A stretch of 33,530 nucleotides of DNA from the NCBI RefSeq assembly GCF_014650055.1, contig NZ_BMUF01000028.1, positions 1-33,530 on the forward strand, read 5' to 3'. Shown piece after piece: positions 15,662-23,210 of the stretch. Source of the stretch: Streptomyces malachitofuscus (GTDB lineage: Bacteria > Actinomycetota > Actinomycetes > Streptomycetales > Streptomycetaceae). Numbering within the stretch: the first letter of the stretch is position 1; every line of letters begins with the position of its first letter. The position numbers were made by a program, and so were the translations under genes. The notes under the pieces were generated by a model. The model had not been told where the DNA came from. It worked only from the letters and a program-made list of their open reading frames with translations, and did not search any database.

Positions 15662-17443
15662 ATGACAAGCAGTGGCCCGCAGACCTCGACCCGCACGACC
15701 GGAACCCGCCGGACGCACCGGGAAGTGCGCGACCGCGGCGCCGCACGCACCCTCGCCGAGCGGCCTGCCACCCGCTACGAGCCCCATCTGGACGGACTGT
15801 TCACCTACTGCCTGTCCGTGCTGTGCGACCACGACGCGGCGACCGCCGCCCTGGCCGACGTCCTCACGCTCGCGGAGCGCCGCGGCCGGCACGTCCCGGA
15901 GGAGCTCGGAAGCCGCCGGGCCTGGCTGTACGCGCTGGCCCGCTGGGCGTGTCTGCGCCGGCTGGCGGAGGCCAGGCAGAGGAACCAGGCCACGCACGCC
16001 GGCGGCCGCCGGCGTGCGGTCAGGACACCCACGGCCCCGGCCGTCTCCGAGGAGGTGCGGGAGCGGCGCCGCCGGGAACTGGCCGAGCTGGCCTGGCCGG
16101 AGGCCGCCGGCACCACCCCGGAGCAGCGCGAGGCGCTGGAACTCGCCGTGCGCCACCGTCTCGCCGCCCATGAGGTCGCCTCCGTCCTCGGCATGGAGCC
16201 GGCCGCCGCGCGAGAGCTGCTCGCCACCGCGGCCTGCGAGGTGGAACGCACCCGCGCGGCGCTCGCCGTCGTGGAGACCGGAACCTGCCCGGGCGTGGCG
16301 CATCTCACCGGCGACCGGCGGCTCGTGCTCAGCACGACGCTGCGCCGCGAACTCGTCCGGCACGTCGACGACTGCCCGCGCTGCCGCCGCACCGCCGAGC
16401 GGGCCGTCCCGGGCCGCTGGCCCGGCACCAGCGTCACCCCGGACGCCCTGCCCGTCCTGCCGGTGCCCGGCGCGGCCCTGCGCGCCGCCCTGGCGCACCA
16501 CCCGCGCGCGGGGGGCGCCGCGCCCCGTTTCGACCGGCGGGGCTTCCCCATGGATCCCAAGGACCGTGTGGCGCGCCGGGACCGGCTGCGCGCGCGGGTC
16601 ATGACGACGACCGTCGTCGCCACGGTCGTCGCCGCGCCCGTGCTCGCGCTGTGGGCCGCCTACCGCGGCACTCCGGTCGGGGAGGCCCAGGACGGCCGTT
16701 CGGCCTCCGCGCGGGAGGACGGCGGAACCGTCGTGCTCGACGGTGAGGAAGCGGGCGCCGGCTACGAGAACACCGGCAACGCCGGCACCCGCCCGGGCGG
16801 CCGCTTCGGCGAGGACGGCGAGGCGGACGTGTCCGTGGAGGTCGTCGGTGTCCCCGGCGCGGGACACAAGGGCGCCGCCGCGATGGACGTCACGGCCGGC
16901 CACAGCGGTGACACGACGCTGATCACCCTCACCGCGACGGGTACCCGGCCGGTCCGCTGGTCGGCCGCGACGGACGCGTCCTGGCTCTATCTGAGCGAGT
17001 CGTCGGGAACCCTCGCCCCCGGCGAGTCGGTGACCGTCAGGGTGTACGTCGACCAGTTGCGCGAGCCGTCCGGCCACTGGCGCGCGACCGTGGCGATCGC
17101 CCCCGCGGGTTCGGTCGTGACCATCGACGGCTACGGCACCGCCCCCTCCGCCCCCGGCACGCCCTCCGGCCACCCCGGCGGCCCGGGCACCGCGCATCCC
17201 GGCACCCCGAGCGACCCTCCCGCGCCGTCGCCCGACCCGGAGCCGACGCCCACGACACCGCCGCCGTCGGAGCCCGCGCCGAGCGACCCGCCGACCTCGC
17301 CCGGCCCGGAGCCCACGACCGGCGGGCCCACGCCCACCGGCCCGACCCCGAGCGAGCCGGTGCCCACCGACCCGGGCACGGCCGCCCCGGAGAACCCGCC
17401 ACCACCGCCCGACAGCAGCCCCCCGAGCCAGGCCGCGCCGTAA
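15662..17443 (+). CDS. Sigma-like / zinc-finger / membrane / BACON-domain fusion protein
   Basis: A 593-residue protein with an unusual domain order. Residues 40-200 look like a degenerate ECF sigma factor: a region-2-like helix set and a region-4-like HTH (EQREALELAVRHRLAAHEVASVLGM). An anti-sigma-type zinc motif H-x3-C-x2-C follows (HVDDCPRC, H234-C241). There is one TM helix at about 313-333 and a BACON-type Ig domain at about 380-455 (RPVRWSAATDASWLYLSESSGTLAPGES). The last 130 residues are Pro/Ser/Thr-rich, perhaps wall-spanning. TACGGT at 15650-15655 ends six bases before the ATG, so the mRNA may be leaderless. The fold suggests a signal from outside reaching a cytoplasmic regulatory head; that is inference. 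Confidence 0.8.
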   Translation: MTSSGPQTSTRTTGTRRTHREVRDRGAARTLAERPATRYEPHLDGLFTYCLSVLCDHDAATAALADVLTLAERRGRHVPEELGSRRAWLYALARWACLRRLAEARQRNQATHAGGRRRAVRTPTAPAVSEEVRERRRRELAELAWPEAAGTTPEQREALELAVRHRLAAHEVASVLGMEPAAARELLATAACEVERTRAALAVVETGTCPGVAHLTGDRRLVLSTTLRRELVRHVDDCPRCRRTAERAVPGRWPGTSVTPDALPVLPVPGAALRAALAHHPRAGGAAPRFDRRGFPMDPKDRVARRDRLRARVMTTTVVATVVAAPVLALWAAYRGTPVGEAQDGRSASAREDGGTVVLDGEEAGAGYENTGNAGTRPGGRFGEDGEADVSVEVVGVPGAGHKGAAAMDVTAGHSGDTTLITLTATGTRPVRWSAATDASWLYLSESSGTLAPGESVTVRVYVDQLREPSGHWRATVAIAPAGSVVTIDGYGTAPSAPGTPSGHPGGPGTAHPGTPSDPPAPSPDPEPTPTTPPPSEPAPSDPPTSPGPEPTTGGPTPTGPTPSEPVPTDPGTAAPENPPPPPDSSPPSQAAP

Positions 17444-17551
17444 CCCCCACTTGCCGTGCAACGCACCGACGCCGGACACCTTCCGACCACCCCGGTGCCG
17501 GTCCGCGAGCGTCGGACGCCCCGCGCGGAGCGCCTCCGCACGGCTGTCCCG

Positions 17552-17707
17552 ACGTCGGGCGCTCGGCGTCGGGCGCCCCAGGTCGGACACGGCGTCGGGC
17601 GCGTTCCGCGCGGGTGGGCCCGCGTTCACACACCCCGCGCAGTGCTCCCTCGTGTCAGGCGCCTCCGCGCAGTGCGCCCCCGCGCTCGCCGTCCCCGCGT
17701 CAGGCGC
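17552..17707. repeat. Degenerate interspersed GTCRGGCGC repeats in a convergent spacer
   Basis: The motif occurs at about 17553, 17568, 17594, 17654 and 17699. A longer duplicated block, CGCGCAGTGCkCCC followed later by a GTCAGGCGCC element, is seen at 17637-17662 and 17667-17707. The spacer (17444-17699) separates the BACON gene from the convergent Cys-rich protein gene. No terminator hairpin stands out. Confidence 0.5.
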
Positions 17708-18587
17708 CCGGTTCCCCCGTCGGATCCGCCGGGTGGGGAGCCAGCAGCGGCAGTTGGGCGGCCAGGCGTTCCTCGCACAGCTCGACCAGGCGGTCGTAGC
17801 CCGCCTTGCCCATCAGCTCGGTCAGCTCCGCGCGGTAGGAGACGTACACCGGGTCCCCGGCGCCGTGCGCCGAGGTGGCGGAGGTGCACCACCAGTGCAG
17901 GTCGTGACCGCCCGGACCCCACCCGCGACGGTCGTACTCGCCGATCGACACCTGCAGCACGCGGGTGTCGTCCGGCCGGTCGATCCAGTCGTAGGTCCGC
18001 CGGACGGGCAGCTGCCAGCACACGTCCGGTTTGGTCTCCAGCGGCTCGCGGCCCTCCTTCAGGGCGAGGATGTGCAGCGAGCAGCCCATGCCGCCCGCGA
18101 ACCCCGGCCGGTTCTGGAAGATGCACGAGCCCTGGAACGGCCGGGTCTGACGGTCGCCGTCCTCGTCCTCCGAGACCCAGCCGTTCCGCCGGCCCTCGTC
18201 GTGGTGCTGCCAGATGTCGGGCGTGAGCCTCGCCACATGTTCGGCGACCCGCTTCTCGTCGTCCTCGTCCGAGAAGTGGGCACCCAAGGTGCAGCACCCG
18301 TCGTCCGCGCGGCCGGCCTGGATGCCCTGGCAGCCGCTGCCGAAGATGCAGTTCCAGCGAGAGGTCAGCCATGTCAGATCGCAGCGGAAGACCTGCTCGT
18401 CGTCCGCCGGATCAGGGAATTCCACCCAGGCGCGAGCGAAATCGAGACCCTTCTCGTCGTCCACCGGCGCCTTCCCCGGCATCTGCGGTGCTGTCACCCG
18501 CGAAGAATCCGCGGCCAGTCCGGCCTTCCTGTCCTTCTTGGCCTTCTTGTCCGTCTTCTCGTCCTTCGCCTTTTTCGTCTTTGGCAC
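17700..18587 (-). CDS. Uncharacterised cysteine-rich protein with a lysine-rich N-terminus
   Basis: A 295-residue soluble protein starting at GTG (MPKTKKAKDEKTDKKAKKD). The first 25 residues are almost all charged and Lys-rich. The main domain has cysteines in RCDLTW, NCIFGSGCQG, DGCCTLG, GSCIFQN, MGCSLH, DVCWQL and WWCTS, a set that could hold zinc or an iron-sulfur cluster. It may belong to a DUF3109-like Cys-cluster group, but I am not sure. TACCCT on the minus strand (18599-18594) ends six bases before the GTG, suggesting a leaderless start. It is divergent from the Ppx/GppA gene with 95 bp between. No function is assigned. Confidence 0.8.
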   Translation of the reverse strand: MPKTKKAKDEKTDKKAKKDRKAGLAADSSRVTAPQMPGKAPVDDEKGLDFARAWVEFPDPADDEQVFRCDLTWLTSRWNCIFGSGCQGIQAGRADDGCCTLGAHFSDEDDEKRVAEHVARLTPDIWQHHDEGRRNGWVSEDEDGDRQTRPFQGSCIFQNRPGFAGGMGCSLHILALKEGREPLETKPDVCWQLPVRRTYDWIDRPDDTRVLQVSIGEYDRRGWGPGGHDLHWWCTSATSAHGAGDPVYVSYRAELTELMGKAGYDRLVELCEERLAAQLPLLAPHPADPTGEPGA

Positions 18588-18682
18588 CCGTCCAGGGTAA
18601 GTCGCCCGCAGCCGGGACCGGGACCGGCTCGGCCACCGCAGACGGGGCAACACGCCGCGCTGCGGGCAGTAGCGTTCCGTAC

Positions 18683-19615
18683 ATGAGACTCGGAGTCCTC
18701 GACGTGGGGTCGAACACCGTGCACCTGCTGGTGGTGGACGCGCACCCCGGCGCACGCCCGCTGCCCGCGCACTCGCACAAGACCGAACTGCGCCTCGCCC
18801 AGCTCCTCGACGACGGCGGAGCCATCGGCCCCGACGGCGTGGACAGGCTGATCGCGGTCGTCCACGAGGCGCTCCAGGCCGCCGAGGACAAGGGGGTCGA
18901 GGAACTGCTGCCGTTCGCGACCTCCGCGGTGCGCGAGGCCGGCAACGCCGACGACGTCCTCGCGCGGGTGCGCGAGCAGACCGGGGTCGAGCTCCAGGTG
19001 CTCAGCGGCGAGGAGGAGGCCCGGCTCACCTTCCTCGCCGCCCGCCGCTGGTACGGCTGGTCGGCCGGGAAACTGCTCGTCATCGACATCGGCGGCGGCT
19101 CCCTGGAGATCGCCTACGGCCTGGACGAGGAGCCCGACACCGCGGTGTCGCTGCCGCTCGGCGCCGGCCGCCTCACCGCCGGCTGGCTGCCCGGCGACCC
19201 GCCCGAGCCGGACGACGTCCGCGCGCTGCGCCGCCATGTGCGCACCGAGATCGCCCGCACGGTGGGTGACTTCAGCCGCCTCGGCGCCCCGGACCACGTG
19301 GTGGCCACGTCCAAGACCTTCAAGCAGCTCGCCCGCCTCGCCGGCGCGGCCCGCTCCGCCGAGGGCCTCTACGTCCAGCGCGAGCTGAAACGCGAGTCCC
19401 TCGAGGCCTGGGTGCCGAGGCTCGCCGCCATGACCGCGGCCGAGCGCGCCGAACTCCCCGGCGTCTCCGAGGCCCGCGCGGGGCAGCTGCTCGCCGGGGC
19501 CCTGGTCGCGGAGGGCGCGATGGACCTGTTCGGCGTCGAACGCCTGGAGATCTGCCCCTGGGCCCTCAGGGAGGGCGTCATACTCCGCCGCCTGGACCAC
19601 ATGGACCAGGTTTAG
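18683..19615 (+). CDS. Ppx/GppA-family phosphatase (exopolyphosphatase-like)
   Basis: A 310-residue member of the ASKHA-fold Ppx/GppA family, which hydrolyses polyphosphate or pppGpp. It has the N-terminal phosphate loop GVLDVGSNTVHLLV, the ATSAVREA segment, SGEEEARLTFL, and the second phosphate motif VIDIGGGSLEI. It lacks the C-terminal HD domain of long Ppx, like the short mycobacterial proteins. TAGCGT at 18670-18675 ends seven bases before the ATG, so a leaderless start is likely; the open frame upstream is a GC artefact. A 12-bp palindrome GGCGCATGCGCC follows the stop (19617-19628). Confidence 0.9.
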   Translation: MRLGVLDVGSNTVHLLVVDAHPGARPLPAHSHKTELRLAQLLDDGGAIGPDGVDRLIAVVHEALQAAEDKGVEELLPFATSAVREAGNADDVLARVREQTGVELQVLSGEEEARLTFLAARRWYGWSAGKLLVIDIGGGSLEIAYGLDEEPDTAVSLPLGAGRLTAGWLPGDPPEPDDVRALRRHVRTEIARTVGDFSRLGAPDHVVATSKTFKQLARLAGAARSAEGLYVQRELKRESLEAWVPRLAAMTAAERAELPGVSEARAGQLLAGALVAEGAMDLFGVERLEICPWALREGVILRRLDHMDQV

Positions 19616-19697
19616 CGGCGCATGCGCCTATGGCAATCACCACAACGGCGAAGAGGCACCCCGCACCCACCCGACCCCACCCCGTAACCTGAGGCTC

Positions 19698-20537
19698 GTG
19701 GCAGAACCAAGGGACGTAGTCCGCATCCCGGATGCGAAGGTCGCCCTGTCGACGGCCTCCGTCTACCCGGAGTCGACGGCGACGGCCTTCGAGATCGCCG
19801 CGCGCCTCGGGTACGACGGCGTCGAGGTCATGGTGTGGACCGATCCCGTCAGCCAGGACATCGAGGCACTGCGCAGACTCAGCGACTACCACCGCATCCC
19901 CATCCTGGCCATCCACGCGCCCTGCCTGCTCATCACGCAGCGCGTGTGGTCCACCGACCCCTGGACCAAGCTCCAGCGGGCCCAGGCCGCCGCCGAGAAG
20001 CTCGGGGCCGGCACGGTCGTCGTCCACCCCCCGTTCCGCTGGCAGCGGCAGTACGCCCGCGACTTCGTGGACGGCATCTGGCGGATGGCGAACGAGACGG
20101 ACGTGCGGTTCGCGGTGGAGAACATGTACCCCTGGCGCTACCGCGACCGCGAGATGCTCGCCTACGCCCCCGACTGGGACGTCACCAAAGAGGACTACCG
20201 CCACTTCACGATCGACCTCAGTCACGCCTCGACCGCCCGCACCGACACCCTCCAGATGATCGACCGCATGGGCGACCGCCTCGGCCATGTGCACCTGGCC
20301 GACGGCAAGGGCTCCGCAAAGGACGAGCACCTGGTCCCCGGCCGCGGCGACCAGCCCTGCGCCGAGGTGCTGGAGAGCCTCGCGTCGAACGGCTACGACG
20401 GCCATGTCGTCATCGAGGTCAACACGCGCCGGGCCATGTCGAGCGCGGAGCGGGAGGCCGATCTGGCCGAGGCCCTGGCCTTCACGCGCCTCCATCTGGC
20501 CTCCGACTCCTCCACGATCCGGGTGCCCCGCCGGTGA
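19698..20537 (+). CDS. Sugar-phosphate isomerase/epimerase-like TIM-barrel protein
   Basis: A 279-residue protein of the AP-endonuclease-2/xylose-isomerase-like superfamily. The barrel is visible in VALSTASVYPE, LGYDGVEVMVW, ILAIHAPC, VVVHPPFRWQRQYA, FAVENMYPW, FTIDLSHAS, GHVHLADG and GHVVIEVN. The His, Glu and Asp residues ending these strands are the usual divalent-metal ligands. Start: GTG with GAGG three bases upstream, and TAACCT ending seven bases before it, again compatible with a leaderless mRNA. It is coupled to the following TetR gene by a GTGA overlap. The substrate is unknown. Confidence 0.87.
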   Translation: MAEPRDVVRIPDAKVALSTASVYPESTATAFEIAARLGYDGVEVMVWTDPVSQDIEALRRLSDYHRIPILAIHAPCLLITQRVWSTDPWTKLQRAQAAAEKLGAGTVVVHPPFRWQRQYARDFVDGIWRMANETDVRFAVENMYPWRYRDREMLAYAPDWDVTKEDYRHFTIDLSHASTARTDTLQMIDRMGDRLGHVHLADGKGSAKDEHLVPGRGDQPCAEVLESLASNGYDGHVVIEVNTRRAMSSAEREADLAEALAFTRLHLASDSSTIRVPRR

Positions 20538-21181
20538 CCGGCATCACCGCGAGCGACGGTCCGGGCGCCTCCGCGCGGGGCGACGGGACCACCCGGCGCC
20601 GCGGCCGCCCTCCCCGTACGGAATCGGCCGGCACCCGCGACCGCATCCTCGACGCGGCCCGTGAGGAGTTCTCCGCGCGGGGGTACGAGAAGACGTCCGT
20701 CCGGGGGATCGCCAAGTCGGCCGGGGTCGACTCCGCGCTGGTGCACCACTACTTCGGCACCAAGGAGCAGGTGTTCGAGGCCGCCGTCGAGGTCGCCTTC
20801 GCTCCGGCGTTCGCCGTGCGGGACACGATCTTCGACGGTCCGGTCGAGGAGGCCGGGGAGCGGATGACCCGCATGATCATCGGTCTCTGGGAGAACCCCG
20901 TCACGCGGTCGCCGTTGCTCGCGATCGTCCGCTCCGCGGTGAACAACGAGTCGGCGGCCCGGGTCTTCCGCCGCCTGATCGCCGGCCAGCTGCTGCGCCG
21001 GATCGCGGGGCGGCTCGATGTGCCGGACGCGGAACTGCGCGCCGAGCTGGCCGCCGCCCAGCTGGTCGGGATCGCGATGATCCGATACGTGATCAAGGTG
21101 GAGCCGCTGGCGTCGGCCGACCCCGAGCAGATCATCCGACGAGTGGCGCCGGTGGTGCAGGGACACCTCACCGGCCGCTGA
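20534..21181 (+). CDS. TetR-family transcriptional regulator
   Basis: A 215-residue TetR protein. A disordered 35-residue Arg/Gly-rich N-terminus (TTRRRGRPPR) precedes the HTH, TRDRILDAAREEFSARGYEKTSVRGIAKSAGVDSALVHHYFGTKE. The C-terminal domain has VTRSPLLAIVRSAVNNESAARVFRR, as in a common actinomycete TetR subgroup. The GTG start overlaps the stop of the TIM-barrel gene, so the two are co-translated. It precedes ilvD on the same strand, separated by a hairpin. Control of ilvD is possible but unsupported by any visible operator. Confidence 0.9.
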   Translation: MTGITASDGPGASARGDGTTRRRGRPPRTESAGTRDRILDAAREEFSARGYEKTSVRGIAKSAGVDSALVHHYFGTKEQVFEAAVEVAFAPAFAVRDTIFDGPVEEAGERMTRMIIGLWENPVTRSPLLAIVRSAVNNESAARVFRRLIAGQLLRRIAGRLDVPDAELRAELAAAQLVGIAMIRYVIKVEPLASADPEQIIRRVAPVVQGHLTGR

Positions 21182-21188
21182 CGCCGGC

Positions 21189-21205
21189 CGGGCGGAACCC
21201 GCCCG
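21189..21205 (+). terminator. Short GC hairpin after the TetR gene
   Basis: CGGGCGG-aac-CCGCCCG forms a 7-bp stem with a 3-nt loop, seven bases after the TetR stop. There is no T-run, so the termination role is inferred. Confidence 0.5.
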
Positions 21206-21328
21206 CGTGCCGGGACATGCACAGGCGCCACTGAGACATTCGTCCCGCATTACGGACACCTCGTCCCGCCCTCTGGATGACCGGCGTACGCTCGATCCCG
21301 TCAGAACTCTCCGAAGGAGCGAGCGACG

Positions 21329-23182
21329 ATGCCCGAGCTGAGGTCCCGCACAGTCACCCACGGCCGCAACATGGCGGGCGCCCGCGCCCTTATGCGCGCC
21401 TCCGGTGTACCGGGCGCGGACATCGGCCGCAAGCCGATCATCGCGGTCGCCAACAGCTTCACGGAGTTCGTGCCCGGCCACACCCACCTCGCCCCGGTCG
21501 GCCGGATCGTCAGCGAGGCGGTGACGGCGGCCGGCGGCATCCCGCGCGAGTTCAACACCATCGCCGTCGACGACGGCATCGCGATGGGCCACGGCGGCAT
21601 GCTGTACTCCCTCCCCTCCCGCGACCTGATCGCGGACAGCGTGGAGTACATGGTCGAGGCGCACTGCGCGGACGCCCTGATCTGCATCTCCAACTGCGAC
21701 AAGATCACGCCGGGCATGCTCAACGCGGCCCTGCGCCTGAACATCCCCACGGTCTTCGTCTCCGGCGGCCCGATGGAGTCCGGCCGCGCCACCCTGGTCG
21801 ACGGCACGGTCCGCACGCTGGACCTGGTCGACGCCATGGTCGAGGCGGCCAACGACAAGGTCTCCGACGCGGACGTGCTCCGCATCGAGGAGAACGCCTG
21901 TCCGACCTGTGGCTCCTGTTCCGGGATGTTCACCGCCAACTCGATGAACTGCCTCACCGAGGCCATCGGCCTCTCCCTCCCGGGCAACGGCTCGGTCCTG
22001 GCCACCCACACCGCCCGCAAGGCCCTCTACGAGAACGCCGCGCGCACGGTGCTCGACCTGACCCGCCGCTACTACGAGCAGGACGACGACTCTGTCCTGC
22101 CCCGCAACATCGCCACCGCCTCGGCCTTCGAGAACGCCATGGCACTCGACATCGCGATGGGCGGCTCCACCAACACGATCCTGCACCTGCTGGCCGCCGC
22201 CCAGGAGGCCGGTGTCCCCTTCGGCCTCACCGAGATGGACGCCCTCTCGCGCCGCGTCCCCTGCCTGGCCAAGGTCGCCCCGAACGTCGCCAAGAACCGC
22301 ACGTACTACATGGAGGACGTGCACCGCGCGGGAGGCATTCCCGCCCTGCTGGGCGAACTGCACCGCGGGGGTCTGCTCAACGAGGACGTCCACTCCGTCC
22401 ACAGCCCGTCCCTCGACGACTGGCTGAAGACCTGGGACGTCCGCGGCGGCTCGCCCTCCCAGGAGGCGGTGGAGCTCTGGCACGCCGCCCCGGGATGCGT
22501 GCGGTCGGCGGAGGCCTTCTCCCAGTCCGAGCGCTGGGACTCCCTGGACGAGGACGCCGAGGAAGGCTGCATCCGCTCCGTCGAGCACGCCTACTCCAAG
22601 GACGGCGGTCTCGCGGTCCTGCGCGGCAACCTGGCGGTCGACGGCTGCGTCGTCAAGACGGCCGGCGTCGACGAGTCCATCTGGACCTTCGAGGGCCCGG
22701 CGGTCGTCTGCGAGTCGCAGGAGGAGGCCGTCGAGAAGATCCTCACCAAGCAGGTCAAGGAGGGCGACGTCGTCGTCATCCGCTACGAGGGCCCCAAGGG
22801 CGGCCCCGGCATGCAGGAGATGCTGTACCCGACGTCGTACCTGAAGAGCCGCGGCCTCGGAAAGGCCTGCGCCCTGATCACCGACGGCCGTTTCTCCGGC
22901 GGCACCTCCGGCCTGTCCATCGGCCACGCCTCCCCGGAGGCGGCCTCGGGCGGCACCATCGCCCTGGTCGAGGACGGCGACCGCATCCGCATCGACATCC
23001 CGAACCGCTCGATCGAGCTGCTGGTCGACGAGGCCGAGCTCGCCCGCCGCGAGGAGGCGCTGGGCGGCCGGTACGTGCCGAGGAACCGCGACCGCAAGGT
23101 CTCGGCGGCCCTGCGGGCGTACGCGGCGATGGCCACCAGCGCGGACAAAGGCGCGGTGCGGGACGTGAGCAAGCTGGGCTGA
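21329..23182 (+). CDS. ilvD: Dihydroxy-acid dehydratase IlvD
   Basis: A 617-residue iron-sulfur enzyme of branched-chain amino-acid synthesis, converting 2,3-dihydroxy-isovalerate (and the 3-methylvalerate analogue) to the 2-keto acids. Family signatures are SNCDKITPGML (C123) and ENACPTCGSCSGMFTANSMNCLTEA (C191, C194, C197), the cluster-binding region, plus the late GPKGGPGMQEML and DGRFSGGTSG motifs. The length is normal. AAGGAG sits nine bases before the ATG. The 147-bp upstream spacer carries no leader peptide or attenuator that I can see. It converges on the kinase gene with a 28-bp gap. Confidence 0.96.
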   Translation: MPELRSRTVTHGRNMAGARALMRASGVPGADIGRKPIIAVANSFTEFVPGHTHLAPVGRIVSEAVTAAGGIPREFNTIAVDDGIAMGHGGMLYSLPSRDLIADSVEYMVEAHCADALICISNCDKITPGMLNAALRLNIPTVFVSGGPMESGRATLVDGTVRTLDLVDAMVEAANDKVSDADVLRIEENACPTCGSCSGMFTANSMNCLTEAIGLSLPGNGSVLATHTARKALYENAARTVLDLTRRYYEQDDDSVLPRNIATASAFENAMALDIAMGGSTNTILHLLAAAQEAGVPFGLTEMDALSRRVPCLAKVAPNVAKNRTYYMEDVHRAGGIPALLGELHRGGLLNEDVHSVHSPSLDDWLKTWDVRGGSPSQEAVELWHAAPGCVRSAEAFSQSERWDSLDEDAEEGCIRSVEHAYSKDGGLAVLRGNLAVDGCVVKTAGVDESIWTFEGPAVVCESQEEAVEKILTKQVKEGDVVVIRYEGPKGGPGMQEMLYPTSYLKSRGLGKACALITDGRFSGGTSGLSIGHASPEAASGGTIALVEDGDRIRIDIPNRSIELLVDEAELARREEALGGRYVPRNRDRKVSAALRAYAAMATSADKGAVRDVSKLG

Positions 23183-23210
23183 CCGCCCGGCCGGTGCCGC
23201 CCCCGCCGGG

